A DNA stretch of 56,195 nt from Cryobacterium sp. M96 (lineage in GTDB: Bacteria; Actinomycetota; Actinomycetes; Actinomycetales; Microbacteriaceae). Shown here one piece after another: positions 16,308 through 23,754 of this stretch; the first letter of the stretch is position 1, and each line of letters opens with the position of its first letter. A program made the position numbers and the translations under genes. The DNA lies in the NCBI RefSeq assembly GCF_002929845.1, contig NZ_PJJS01000040.1, forward strand, positions 38,256-94,450, written 5' to 3'. The notes beneath the pieces were generated by a model that was not told where the DNA came from, ran no database searches, and saw nothing but the letters and a program-made list of their open reading frames with translations.

Positions 16308-17702
16308 TCATGCGGCGGGGCGCAGAATCAGGGAGGCCAGGAAGGATGCCAGGGTGAGACCCGCGGAGATCCACAGGGCCGTCTGGAAGCCGGCGACCGT
16401 GCCCGCGGCCACGACCGGGGCGACGAGGGCGATGCCGATGCCGATGCCGATGCCGAAGCAGGCCCCGTTCAGGCCGGGCAGGGCCCCGCGCGCCTCGGGC
16501 GGCGAGTTGAGCACGGAGACGCCGTTGACCGAACTCTGGAACAGGCCGAGGTAGAAGACGCCCATCACGATGAGCAGGCTGAAAACCAGCCAGCGGTCTA
16601 TCGCGAACACGGCCAGGCCGACCGTGATCAGGGTGATGACGCCGCTGCTCAGCCGCAGCGCGGTGATCCAACCGATCCGCACGGCGATCCAGCCGGAGAA
16701 GATCGCCGCGGTGACGCCGACGAACGCGGTCGGGGTGAGGTAGAGCAGCGCCGACATCGAGGCGGAGAGCCCGTAACCCACCTGATTGTTCTGGCTGAGC
16801 AAGACCACGGTGAAGTTGAGCGCGGAGAAGACCCCGGCCAGGGTGAGCACCGTGGACAGCAGGAGCGGCCACACCCGGCGGGAACGCAGCGCGTGGATGG
16901 GAATGAGCGGCCGTCGGGTGCGCCTCTCAACGAGCACGAAGACGACCGCGCTGACGACCGCCCCGACGAGGTAACTGAGCGTGAGCGGGTCGGCCCAGCC
17001 TGACGACGACGCCTGCGAGATCAGGCTCGTGAGCAGCACTAGAAACAGGGACAGGATGCCGGCACCCCACCAGTCCATTGACCCGTCCTGGGTGCGCGGA
17101 TCATCCTGCGGAATGAAGAGTGCGACGCAACTGATTGCGACCAGCCCGAGGCCGAGGGTGAACACGAAGAGGAACCGCCAGCCGATGGTGTCGGTCACGT
17201 AGCCGCCGAGAAAGCCGTCGACGCCGAACAGGCCGCCGTTGACCGAGGTGATAATGCCGACCGAGATGCCGAACAGGCGGCTGTTCAGGCGCTCCGAGAG
17301 TAGGAGGAAGGAGATCGTGAAGGTGGCGTTGGACGCGCCCTGCAGCACCCGGCCGAGCAGCAGCAGTGGGAGGCTCGGTGCGAGGGCGCAGATGACGGTG
17401 CCGATCAGCAGCAGCGTCAGTACGATCACGAGGCTGCGCTTGCGGCCGAGGAAATCGCTCCAGCGGGAAAAGACCATGCCGAAAACGGCGCCGGAAAGGA
17501 AGAACACCGACTGCACCCGGGCGACATCCTGCATGCTCTCGCCCAACTGGGCGCCGACGGCTGGCAAGGCGGCGGAGAGGAGGGTGGCATTCAGCTGGAA
17601 CGTCAGGATCGCCAGGACCAGCGTGCCGATCAACACTCCGGGAGCCCGGGGAGCGCGGGCGCGCCCCATTACGGGAGCGGCTTCGGAGGAAAGCACGAGC
17701 AT
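16308..17702 (-). CDS. MFS transporter
   Basis: A 464-residue multispanning protein with 12-14 hydrophobic segments and the MFS loop motif GMVFSRWSDFLGRKRSL between helices 2 and 3. The overall pattern (FQLNATLLSAALPAVGAQLG near the start) resembles the DHA2 drug-exporter group, but the partner nucleoside hydrolase and a GntR/UTRA regulator suggest nucleoside or purine uptake. The unusual GIGIGIGIA repeat lies in a late helix. The ATG has GAAGGAG upstream. It is divergent from the GntR gene with 114 bp between starts. Confidence 0.85.
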   Translation of the reverse strand: MLVLSSEAAPVMGRARAPRAPGVLIGTLVLAILTFQLNATLLSAALPAVGAQLGESMQDVARVQSVFFLSGAVFGMVFSRWSDFLGRKRSLVIVLTLLLIGTVICALAPSLPLLLLGRVLQGASNATFTISFLLLSERLNSRLFGISVGIITSVNGGLFGVDGFLGGYVTDTIGWRFLFVFTLGLGLVAISCVALFIPQDDPRTQDGSMDWWGAGILSLFLVLLTSLISQASSSGWADPLTLSYLVGAVVSAVVFVLVERRTRRPLIPIHALRSRRVWPLLLSTVLTLAGVFSALNFTVVLLSQNNQVGYGLSASMSALLYLTPTAFVGVTAAIFSGWIAVRIGWITALRLSSGVITLITVGLAVFAIDRWLVFSLLIVMGVFYLGLFQSSVNGVSVLNSPPEARGALPGLNGACFGIGIGIGIALVAPVVAAGTVAGFQTALWISAGLTLASFLASLILRPAA

Positions 17703-17755
17703 GACACGACTCCTTCATTGGAGCAAACACAAGGTCGACACGCTCAGTGTACATG

Positions 17756-17768
17756 CTTGTTATACAAG
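17756..17768. promoter_or_regulatory. probable GntR operator
   Basis: A palindrome CTTGT-TAT-ACAAG lies in the middle of the 114-bp gap between the divergent MFS and GntR genes, where a regulator would control both. TTGTNTACAA-like palindromes are usual for this family. Confidence 0.6.
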
Positions 17769-17816
17769 TACGTGAGATCACACGATAGGCTCGACTCACC
17801 GACCAGGGGAGAACGA

Positions 17817-18635
17817 ATGGATCGACGCACGGAGGCGGCCCTGGCAGGTCCGCTCGAGACCAATGGAAGTCTGCCGCTGCGGGTGGCGGTGTACTCGCGC
17901 ATCACCGAGGCGATCCGCAACGGATCCCTGCCGATCGCCTCCCTGCTCCCTTCGGAGTCCGAGCTCGGCACGGCGATGGGCGTCAGCCGCACGGTCGTGC
18001 GGGAGGCCCTCATGCTTCTCGAGGAGGACCGCTTCGTGCGCTCGCGCCGGGGCATCGGGCGCTTCGTCGCCGACCGGCTGCCTCACCTCGGGCTGCAGAA
18101 GATCCGTCCGATCGAGGAGCTTCTCAGCGAGACCGGACCGACCGTGCACGTTCGCCGCACCCAGACTGCGCTGCAGTCCGCGTCGCCCGCGTTCACTGCG
18201 GACGCCATCGGCATCCGCACCGACGAGGCCTCATGGTTTCTCGAGAGCGTCATCACCCGGGAGGGTGCACCCATCGCCCTGATCCAGGAGCATGTGCCGG
18301 GAGACCGCCTGAGCCGGCTCGGCGAGGCGGCGGTGGCGGCCGTGTCCGAGGCAGGCGTCGACGCGAACGCCCAGGGTGACGCGGGAGCTGCGGGACACAG
18401 TGCGCTCGCCGCGCTGATCGCAGTGCTCGGTCCGATCTTCGGGCCCGGCGAAACCGACATCACGCTCGGTGTTCCCGGTGCCACACGCGGCAAGCTGCTC
18501 GGGCTGCCGGCCAGCAGCCCGGTGCTCATCCTCACCCAGACTCTCGACCACGACGGGCGCCCGTTCTATCTCTCGAAGGCCCTGATCAACACCGACTTCG
18601 TGCAGCTGACGATCAGCCACGCGGTGCAGTCCTGA
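17817..18635 (+). CDS. GntR-family regulator with UTRA domain
   Basis: A 272-residue regulator. Residues about 25-90 are the winged helix (LPLRVAVYSRITEAIRNGSL, LPSESELGTAMGVSRTVVRE, VRSRRGIGRFVAD). The rest is a UTRA-like effector domain ending SKALINTDFVQLTI. The frame is open from 17718, but the ATG at 17817 is preceded by AGGGGAGAACG and matches the family N-terminus. It probably represses the divergent MFS-nucleoside hydrolase operon through the palindrome at 17756-17768. The effector may be a nucleoside or sugar phosphate; that is inference. Confidence 0.85.
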   Translation: MDRRTEAALAGPLETNGSLPLRVAVYSRITEAIRNGSLPIASLLPSESELGTAMGVSRTVVREALMLLEEDRFVRSRRGIGRFVADRLPHLGLQKIRPIEELLSETGPTVHVRRTQTALQSASPAFTADAIGIRTDEASWFLESVITREGAPIALIQEHVPGDRLSRLGEAAVAAVSEAGVDANAQGDAGAAGHSALAALIAVLGPIFGPGETDITLGVPGATRGKLLGLPASSPVLILTQTLDHDGRPFYLSKALINTDFVQLTISHAVQS

Positions 18636-18644
18636 GCCGGGCCG

Positions 18645-21215
18645 CTACCGCAGCGCCGAGATAGTCATCGAGATCGCCTTGAAGTTCGCGATCCGCTGCT
18701 CGTAGCGGGCCGCGAGCACGATCAGGATGACGCCGCCCACGCCCAGCCACAGCCACCACGTCACCGCGCCGTAGGCCAGCGAGATCCAGGGCCAGAGCTG
18801 CGCCACCGCGTGCAGCATCAGCACGATCGCGCCGATCACGAACGGAGCCTGCAACTTGCGCACGGCACCGACCACGATCACCACGGTGGCAACGAGGCCG
18901 AGGCCCACCACCCGCCAGAGCGGGCTCTCGGTGATGTCGAGCAGCACCGACGGAACGAGCAGCACGAGCAGCCCGGGAGCAAGCCAGCGCCGGCTGCGCG
19001 CGGCCGGCGTGACGTCGAGGTGCAACCAACCGGTGGCCAGCAGGGCGATGGCCAGTGGAACGCTCACGATCTCCACCGTGGCCGGCGCCGCGTACGCGGA
19101 CCCGGCGACCACGGCGCCGCCGCCAGCCCCGATCGCCACCCAGGCGACCATCCGGCCCAGCCGGCTGTCGTCGCACCAGAACGCCGCCAGGTGCAGCGCG
19201 GAGAAAGTCCAGACGAGCAGGATCACCCGGATGGTCGCCAGCGGCTCGTAGCCGAGTGCGGCCACCTCGGCTGCGAGAACCCCGACGATCGCCAGGACCA
19301 ACAGGACGTAACCGAGGCGCAGCGCGGGGGCATCCGTCGCTTCGCTGCGGCCCGGGCCGGTACCCTCATCGGTGCGCCGGGTGACGGTGACGAGACCTGT
19401 GCCGACGGCCGCCAGGATCAGCGCCGAGGGCAGCAGCCATGCCTCGAGCCGGGTGTCTGGGCCGTTCGGCGCGAGCTCGAGCAGCGGCTGGATGCGGGAT
19501 GCGGCCGTGAGCACAACCGTGAGCGCGCCGACGCCGAGGGCCGGCCAGGCGAGGAATGCCCAGCGCGGCCGGACCAGGAGGAGCGCCCCGCTGACGGCGA
19601 ACGCACCGCCGATGGTCAGGGCCAGCACGGGGCGGAGGAGATCGCCCGTGCCGCCGACCACCGCGCCGGGCAGCAGGGCAAGGGCCAGTCCGGCCGTGAT
19701 CCAGCGGGCCCGCACGGCGACCGGCGCCTCGGTGTCGGCCGGTCGCGCGCGCCCGGCGAGCACCTGGCCGACGACGATAGCGAGGCCGAGCGGCACGGTC
19801 ACGAACTCGAACGGTTCGGTGGCTTGCGTCCCCACGGCGCTCATCAGGGCGAACCCGGCCAGCCCCGCCGCAACCCAGCCGACGGCCATGGTCAAGGGCG
19901 CGCGCAGCCGCCACGCGGCCAGCACGTGCACGACCCCGAGGGCGAGCACGAGAACGGATGCACGCACCGCGGTCACGGCGGTGTCATCGGTCATATCGGC
20001 CCCGGTGAATGCGGCAATCTCGGCCGTCGTCACGGTCGCCAGCGCCAGCACGAGCAGCATGATGCTCGCGATGGTGCGCGGACGGAGGGTCGCTGGGTCG
20101 GTGCGGGCGCCGATCAGGAACGCCCCCGCCGCCGCGGCAGCGAGCGGGAACAACCAGCATTCGAGCCGCGCATCGGGTGCGCCGGGTGCGCCGAGCACGC
20201 GCATCAGCTGCACGATGCTGGTCACCAGGAGCCCGATTGCTCCGCTCGTCCAGGCGGCGGCAAGGTACGCCGATCGTGATGGCCCCCAGCGCGCGACGGC
20301 AGAGCCCAGCAGCGGCACGCCGCACGCCGCGGCCATGACGATCGGACGCGCGGGCGAGCCGGAGGCCGAGGCGAGCGCCAGCGGCACGATCGCCACGAGC
20401 AGGCCGGCCAGGGTGAGCAGCGCCGCGGCCGGGCTTGCCGCTGCAGCCCGAGGAATGCGGCCGAACCGGCGGATCAGCACGGCCAGGACCAGCAGCATGC
20501 CGGCGACCGGGAGCACGTACGGCTCAGGGGCCTCGGTGCCGACGCGGTTCAGCCCGACCCAGAGGCCGGCCGTGCCGAGCAGCAGGGCGAGCCAGCCAAG
20601 ATGGCGTCGCGGTGACCGGGAGCCGAAGAGCCCGTCCGGGGCGATCGCCGTGACGAGGGCGGTCGCGCCGACCAGCAGCAGTACGAGCCAGGCGAGGGGG
20701 CTCCCGGCGGCGAGAGTCAGGAGAGTGCCGGGAACCAGAATCAGGCCCGCGCCGGCCTCGAGGGCGAGCCGGTCCGTCCGCCCTTGGGTGTTCGAGGCCG
20801 TGTCACGTGCCCCCACCGTGTCGAGTACGAGGCCGAGGGCGCAGACGAGTAATGCCGCGGTCGCGACGGCGATGCCGTCGACGGGCGCGGGGGCATCCGT
20901 CGTCTGCCGCACGGACCAGATCAGCGCGAGCAGCGTTGGCGCGGCTGCGCCGAGGGCCACGACACGCTCGATCCGTGCGGTGCCGGAGTAGACGTGCAGC
21001 CGCAGCCAGATTCCGATGGCGCCGAGCAGGATCACCGTGGGCACGACCGCCAAGGTGGGGGAGCCCAGCAGCAGCGCGGCGCGAACGCCGGCCGGTAGGG
21101 TCTCCGCGAGACCGGTGACCGGCAGGGCGACGGCCGCCACGGTCGGGGCCAGCAGTGCCCAGAACGCCCAGCGGCGCTCGGTGTCGGTGAGGATGCGGCC
21201 CGCGGGGAATGACAC
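18645..21215 (-). CDS. very large polytopic membrane protein
   Basis: An 856-residue protein made almost entirely of some two dozen hydrophobic helices separated by short loops rich in Pro, Gly and Arg, without recognisable catalytic motifs. Repeated patterns such as LRPVLALTIGGAFAVSGALL and ARLECWLFPLAAAAAGAF against TRLEAWLLPSALILAAVGTG suggest internal duplication. The start is uncertain: GTG at 21215 has no ribosome binding site, while the frame stays open for 64 more codons upstream to the hydrolase stop and encodes two further helix-like segments without ATG or GTG. Function unknown; a polymer or lipid export role would be speculation. Confidence 0.7.
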   Translation of the reverse strand: MSFPAGRILTDTERRWAFWALLAPTVAAVALPVTGLAETLPAGVRAALLLGSPTLAVVPTVILLGAIGIWLRLHVYSGTARIERVVALGAAAPTLLALIWSVRQTTDAPAPVDGIAVATAALLVCALGLVLDTVGARDTASNTQGRTDRLALEAGAGLILVPGTLLTLAAGSPLAWLVLLLVGATALVTAIAPDGLFGSRSPRRHLGWLALLLGTAGLWVGLNRVGTEAPEPYVLPVAGMLLVLAVLIRRFGRIPRAAAASPAAALLTLAGLLVAIVPLALASASGSPARPIVMAAACGVPLLGSAVARWGPSRSAYLAAAWTSGAIGLLVTSIVQLMRVLGAPGAPDARLECWLFPLAAAAAGAFLIGARTDPATLRPRTIASIMLLVLALATVTTAEIAAFTGADMTDDTAVTAVRASVLVLALGVVHVLAAWRLRAPLTMAVGWVAAGLAGFALMSAVGTQATEPFEFVTVPLGLAIVVGQVLAGRARPADTEAPVAVRARWITAGLALALLPGAVVGGTGDLLRPVLALTIGGAFAVSGALLLVRPRWAFLAWPALGVGALTVVLTAASRIQPLLELAPNGPDTRLEAWLLPSALILAAVGTGLVTVTRRTDEGTGPGRSEATDAPALRLGYVLLVLAIVGVLAAEVAALGYEPLATIRVILLVWTFSALHLAAFWCDDSRLGRMVAWVAIGAGGGAVVAGSAYAAPATVEIVSVPLAIALLATGWLHLDVTPAARSRRWLAPGLLVLLVPSVLLDITESPLWRVVGLGLVATVVIVVGAVRKLQAPFVIGAIVLMLHAVAQLWPWISLAYGAVTWWLWLGVGGVILIVLAARYEQRIANFKAISMTISALR

Positions 21216-21407
21216 CGCGAGCTGCAGCAGGGCGGTCGCGAGTGCGAGGGCGCGCAGGCCGTCGACGATGAGGGCCGTTTCAGAGGGTGAGGCCGCCAGC
21301 GTCAGGGCCCACGGCGTGACGACGGCGGCGACGAGCGTGAGCAGGGCGGCCCCGGCCAGGAGGATGCCCCGGCCGGCGCGGCCTTCGTGCGCCCCGGCCG
21401 CGCCGGA

Positions 21408-22223
21408 CTAGAGCCGGTGCTCCGCCAGCCAATCCACGAGCACCCGGTTGAAATCCGCCGGCCGTTCGACGCTCGGCAGGTGGGCGGTATCGCGGAAGGT
21501 GAAGCCGGTGACGTCAGGGAGCGTCGACAGGACATACTCATATTCGGCGAGATGCGGAGTGATGTCGAACTCACCGACCGAGACGAACGCGGGTACCTGA
21601 ATGTCGCTGACCTGGTTGAAAGCGGGCGGCTCGAGCGGAATCGGCGTCGGGGACTCTTCCGCATGCGCGGCGTTGACACGGCCCAGCGCGTAGGCCGTGG
21701 CCACGAATTCGGGGTCGAGGTCGGCCTCGGTGCGCAGTGGGCCGAACGCCCAGAGCGCCACCTCGAGGCGCGCCAGACGGTGCCAGTCCTGGGCGTCGAA
21801 TGCGGCATCCAGTTCGTCGAACCGGGCGTCCTCGAGATCGGTCAGTTCAACTTCGGGGAACCCGCTGGGCCCGGCTCCCACGGTCACCAGGCCGTCCACG
21901 CGGTCGGGGCTCTCCGTGGCCAGGTCGATGGCGATCCCGCCTCCGCGAGAGCACCCGATCAGCGTGGCCGACGCCACCCCGAGGTGGTCGAGAACCGCGA
22001 GGGCGTCCGCGCGCGGCGAGAACTCCACGTTCTCGGTGGTCGTCTGGCCGCATCCGCGGCTATCGAAACGGATGACGAAGTGGCCGGCAGCCAGCGCGTC
22101 GATCTGCGGGTCCCACATGCGCAAATTGGCGATGCCGGCGTGCAGCAAGAGGAGTGCCGGTGACGATACGTGGCCGGCTGTCTCGTAGTAGAGCGACGCG
22201 CCCGGAACGGTGAGGTGAGGCAT
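21408..22223 (-). CDS. alpha/beta hydrolase
   Basis: A 271-residue enzyme with the full catalytic triad visible: nucleophile Ser in GCSRGG (nucleophile elbow, around residue 92), an acid in VSVGEFDITP and the His in RDTAHLPSVERP. The oxyanion segment is LLLHAGIANLRMWDPQ. The arrangement resembles 3-oxoadipate enol-lactonases and small carboxylesterases; the Cys before the nucleophile is slightly unusual. Its TAG stop is followed in the same frame by the open extension leading into the large membrane protein, so the two genes are probably one transcript. Confidence 0.85.
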   Translation of the reverse strand: MPHLTVPGASLYYETAGHVSSPALLLLHAGIANLRMWDPQIDALAAGHFVIRFDSRGCGQTTTENVEFSPRADALAVLDHLGVASATLIGCSRGGGIAIDLATESPDRVDGLVTVGAGPSGFPEVELTDLEDARFDELDAAFDAQDWHRLARLEVALWAFGPLRTEADLDPEFVATAYALGRVNAAHAEESPTPIPLEPPAFNQVSDIQVPAFVSVGEFDITPHLAEYEYVLSTLPDVTGFTFRDTAHLPSVERPADFNRVLVDWLAEHRL

Positions 22224-22668
22224 GATTTAGCGTAGGCGTGCGGCGGGCGCCGCGGCAAGGGAATTACCGTGAGCGCACGAATCTGTGACCGCTGAATACC
22301 GGCGACCCCAACCCGGGTGACGGGTATGCAGGTGGACAGATTGACATCCATCGGGGCAAGAGTCACATTCGATATATCGACGCCGATCGATTAGTTGGTT
22401 GTCTGCCGTTCTGGGCCACGACGTGGCCCCATGAATTGGACCCACGACCTGGGACCAGTGGATCAACCCCATGGCGATCGCCCCAGAGTCGCGCGACGCC
22501 CCCATCAATGCCCCGTTCACTGCGCCGGGACTGAGCCGGCAAGTCCGAGGACTCGTGTGTCCGGGTTGCCCCGCGAACTCCTGCTCGCTTCGCGTGGCCG
22601 AAAAATACGAGGAACACCATGAACGCGTACATCACGACCACCTCTCCCCGCGACGGTGATTTCGGCAT
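22224..22668. other. intergenic region without a convincing gene
   Basis: Frames here have mixed composition, no good ribosome binding site and no recognisable domain. A short plus-strand stretch around 22430-22520 might be a fragment of an old gene, but I cannot identify it. Confidence 0.5.
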
Positions 22669-22702
22669 GCCTATGGCCCATCCGGCAGGATGGGCCATAG
22701 GC
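22669..22702. terminator. long perfect hairpin, likely terminator
   Basis: Stem 22669-22683 (GCCTATGGCCCATCC) pairs perfectly over 15 bp with 22688-22702 around a GGCA loop. On the plus strand it is followed by TCTTTC. It begins 34 bases beyond the stop of the minus-strand secreted protein gene, so it most likely ends that transcript, although no U tract follows on that strand. Confidence 0.65.
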
Positions 22703-22735
22703 TCTTTCAACCCAGAGTCGTGCTGAGGGTGTTGT

Positions 22736-23434
22736 CTATTCCAGGATGCCGCAGGCGGCCGGATCCGTTGCTTCTGCCGGCAGGTTCGGGTCGAGTTCGC
22801 TTGCACCTCGGCTGAAGTCATACTCGCCGTTGCCGTTGTAGTCGACGCCATGGATCACGACGACGCCTTCGCCCTCGCGGATGGAATCAGCGATCTCTTT
22901 CGCCGTTCCTGTTCCGCTGGGGCCGGGGTATCCGGTTCCCCCCACCTTGGTGATGTGGAGATTGTCGCGGCTGTAGTGGTAGCTGCCGCCCTCAGACACC
23001 GGGAACCGGGTGACGTCCAGCAAGCTGGCCGGTGAGGTGTCCCCTGTCGTCGTCAGTGAGACGACGACCGGTCCGTAGGCGGGAATCCCTTCCACGGTGT
23101 TCAGGCGACCATCACCGTTGCTGTCCAGTGCGATGGTGGGGCACTCTTGCATCGCCTGGTTGCCGTAGTGAATGTGCTGAGCGTGCGGGGCCTCTGGCAT
23201 CAGCCCGGAGGCGTGCACTTCAATGTGCTTGATCTTCTGGTTGCGAACTGTCGCGGTTGCAGTTCCGGATGCCCCGGATCCGTTGAGTTCCGTGAGGTTC
23301 GCGGTCAACGTCACCGTTTTGGGGGTGCGTTCGGATTGCGTGGTCTGCGCTTGAGCTGCTCCGGATCCGAGTACGGCTGCGGCGAACAACGCAACAGTCG
23401 AAACTCCGAGAATCCCGATGGAATGTCGTTTCAC
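22736..23434 (-). CDS. secreted CHRD-like protein with EF-hand-like loops
   Basis: A 232-residue exported protein. Residues 1-30 are a Sec signal peptide ending in GAAQAQ. The mature part begins with beta-rich sequence like CHRD domains (TVTLTANLTELNGSGASGTA, then HIEVHASGL). A His cluster PHAQHIHYG and a calcium-loop-like DSNGDGRLNTVEG follow, then a second loop DYNGNGEYDFS near the C-terminus. Metal binding at the cell surface is plausible from the His and Asp clusters. Its start faces the iron-box gene across 320 bp. No exact function can be stated. Confidence 0.7.
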   Translation of the reverse strand: MKRHSIGILGVSTVALFAAAVLGSGAAQAQTTQSERTPKTVTLTANLTELNGSGASGTATATVRNQKIKHIEVHASGLMPEAPHAQHIHYGNQAMQECPTIALDSNGDGRLNTVEGIPAYGPVVVSLTTTGDTSPASLLDVTRFPVSEGGSYHYSRDNLHITKVGGTGYPGPSGTGTAKEIADSIREGEGVVVIHGVDYNGNGEYDFSRGASELDPNLPAEATDPAACGILE

Positions 23435-23614
23435 GATTTACTCCTTGGTCAGCGGTCAACGAGGAATTCCCGTTGATCATTGGTGGTTCGGAGCGGACAG
23501 TAATGAGGTTTGGTCATGTAGACAAGGCCGGGTGCGTGTCGGTCATCCGATTCGGTCTCGGAGAGACGACTTCCTCGTCGCAGGTTTGCCGGTCCATCCA
23601 CAGGGTTCGTGAAC

Positions 23615-23633
23615 TAAGGTTAGCCTTGCCTCA
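23615..23633 (+). promoter_or_regulatory. DtxR/IdeR-type iron box
   Basis: TAAGGTTAGCCTTGCCTCA matches the actinobacterial iron-box consensus (TWAGGTTAGSCTWACCTWA) at about 16 of 19 positions. It lies 122 bp before the ATG at 23755. In high iron DtxR would repress the promoter here. The rest of 23435-23754 holds no gene. Confidence 0.7.
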
Positions 23634-23754
23634 GTGTGACTGCGGGGGCAAACTTCGACCAGAGACAGCCGTGCGCACCGACAAAACATACGATGCATTC
23701 CCGCCCGCAAGGATATGCGCGGTAGAACCACTGAGGAGCACCCGACGCGACCCG

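Noticed and set aside
18810..20279. 489-residue plus-strand ORF across the large membrane protein
   Set aside because: Extremely rich in Gly, Arg, His and Gln with no motif; it mirrors the hydrophobic codons of the real gene.
22395..22659. Short plus-strand ORFs after the alpha/beta hydrolase start region
   Set aside because: No ribosome site, no coherent residue pattern and no recognisable homology.
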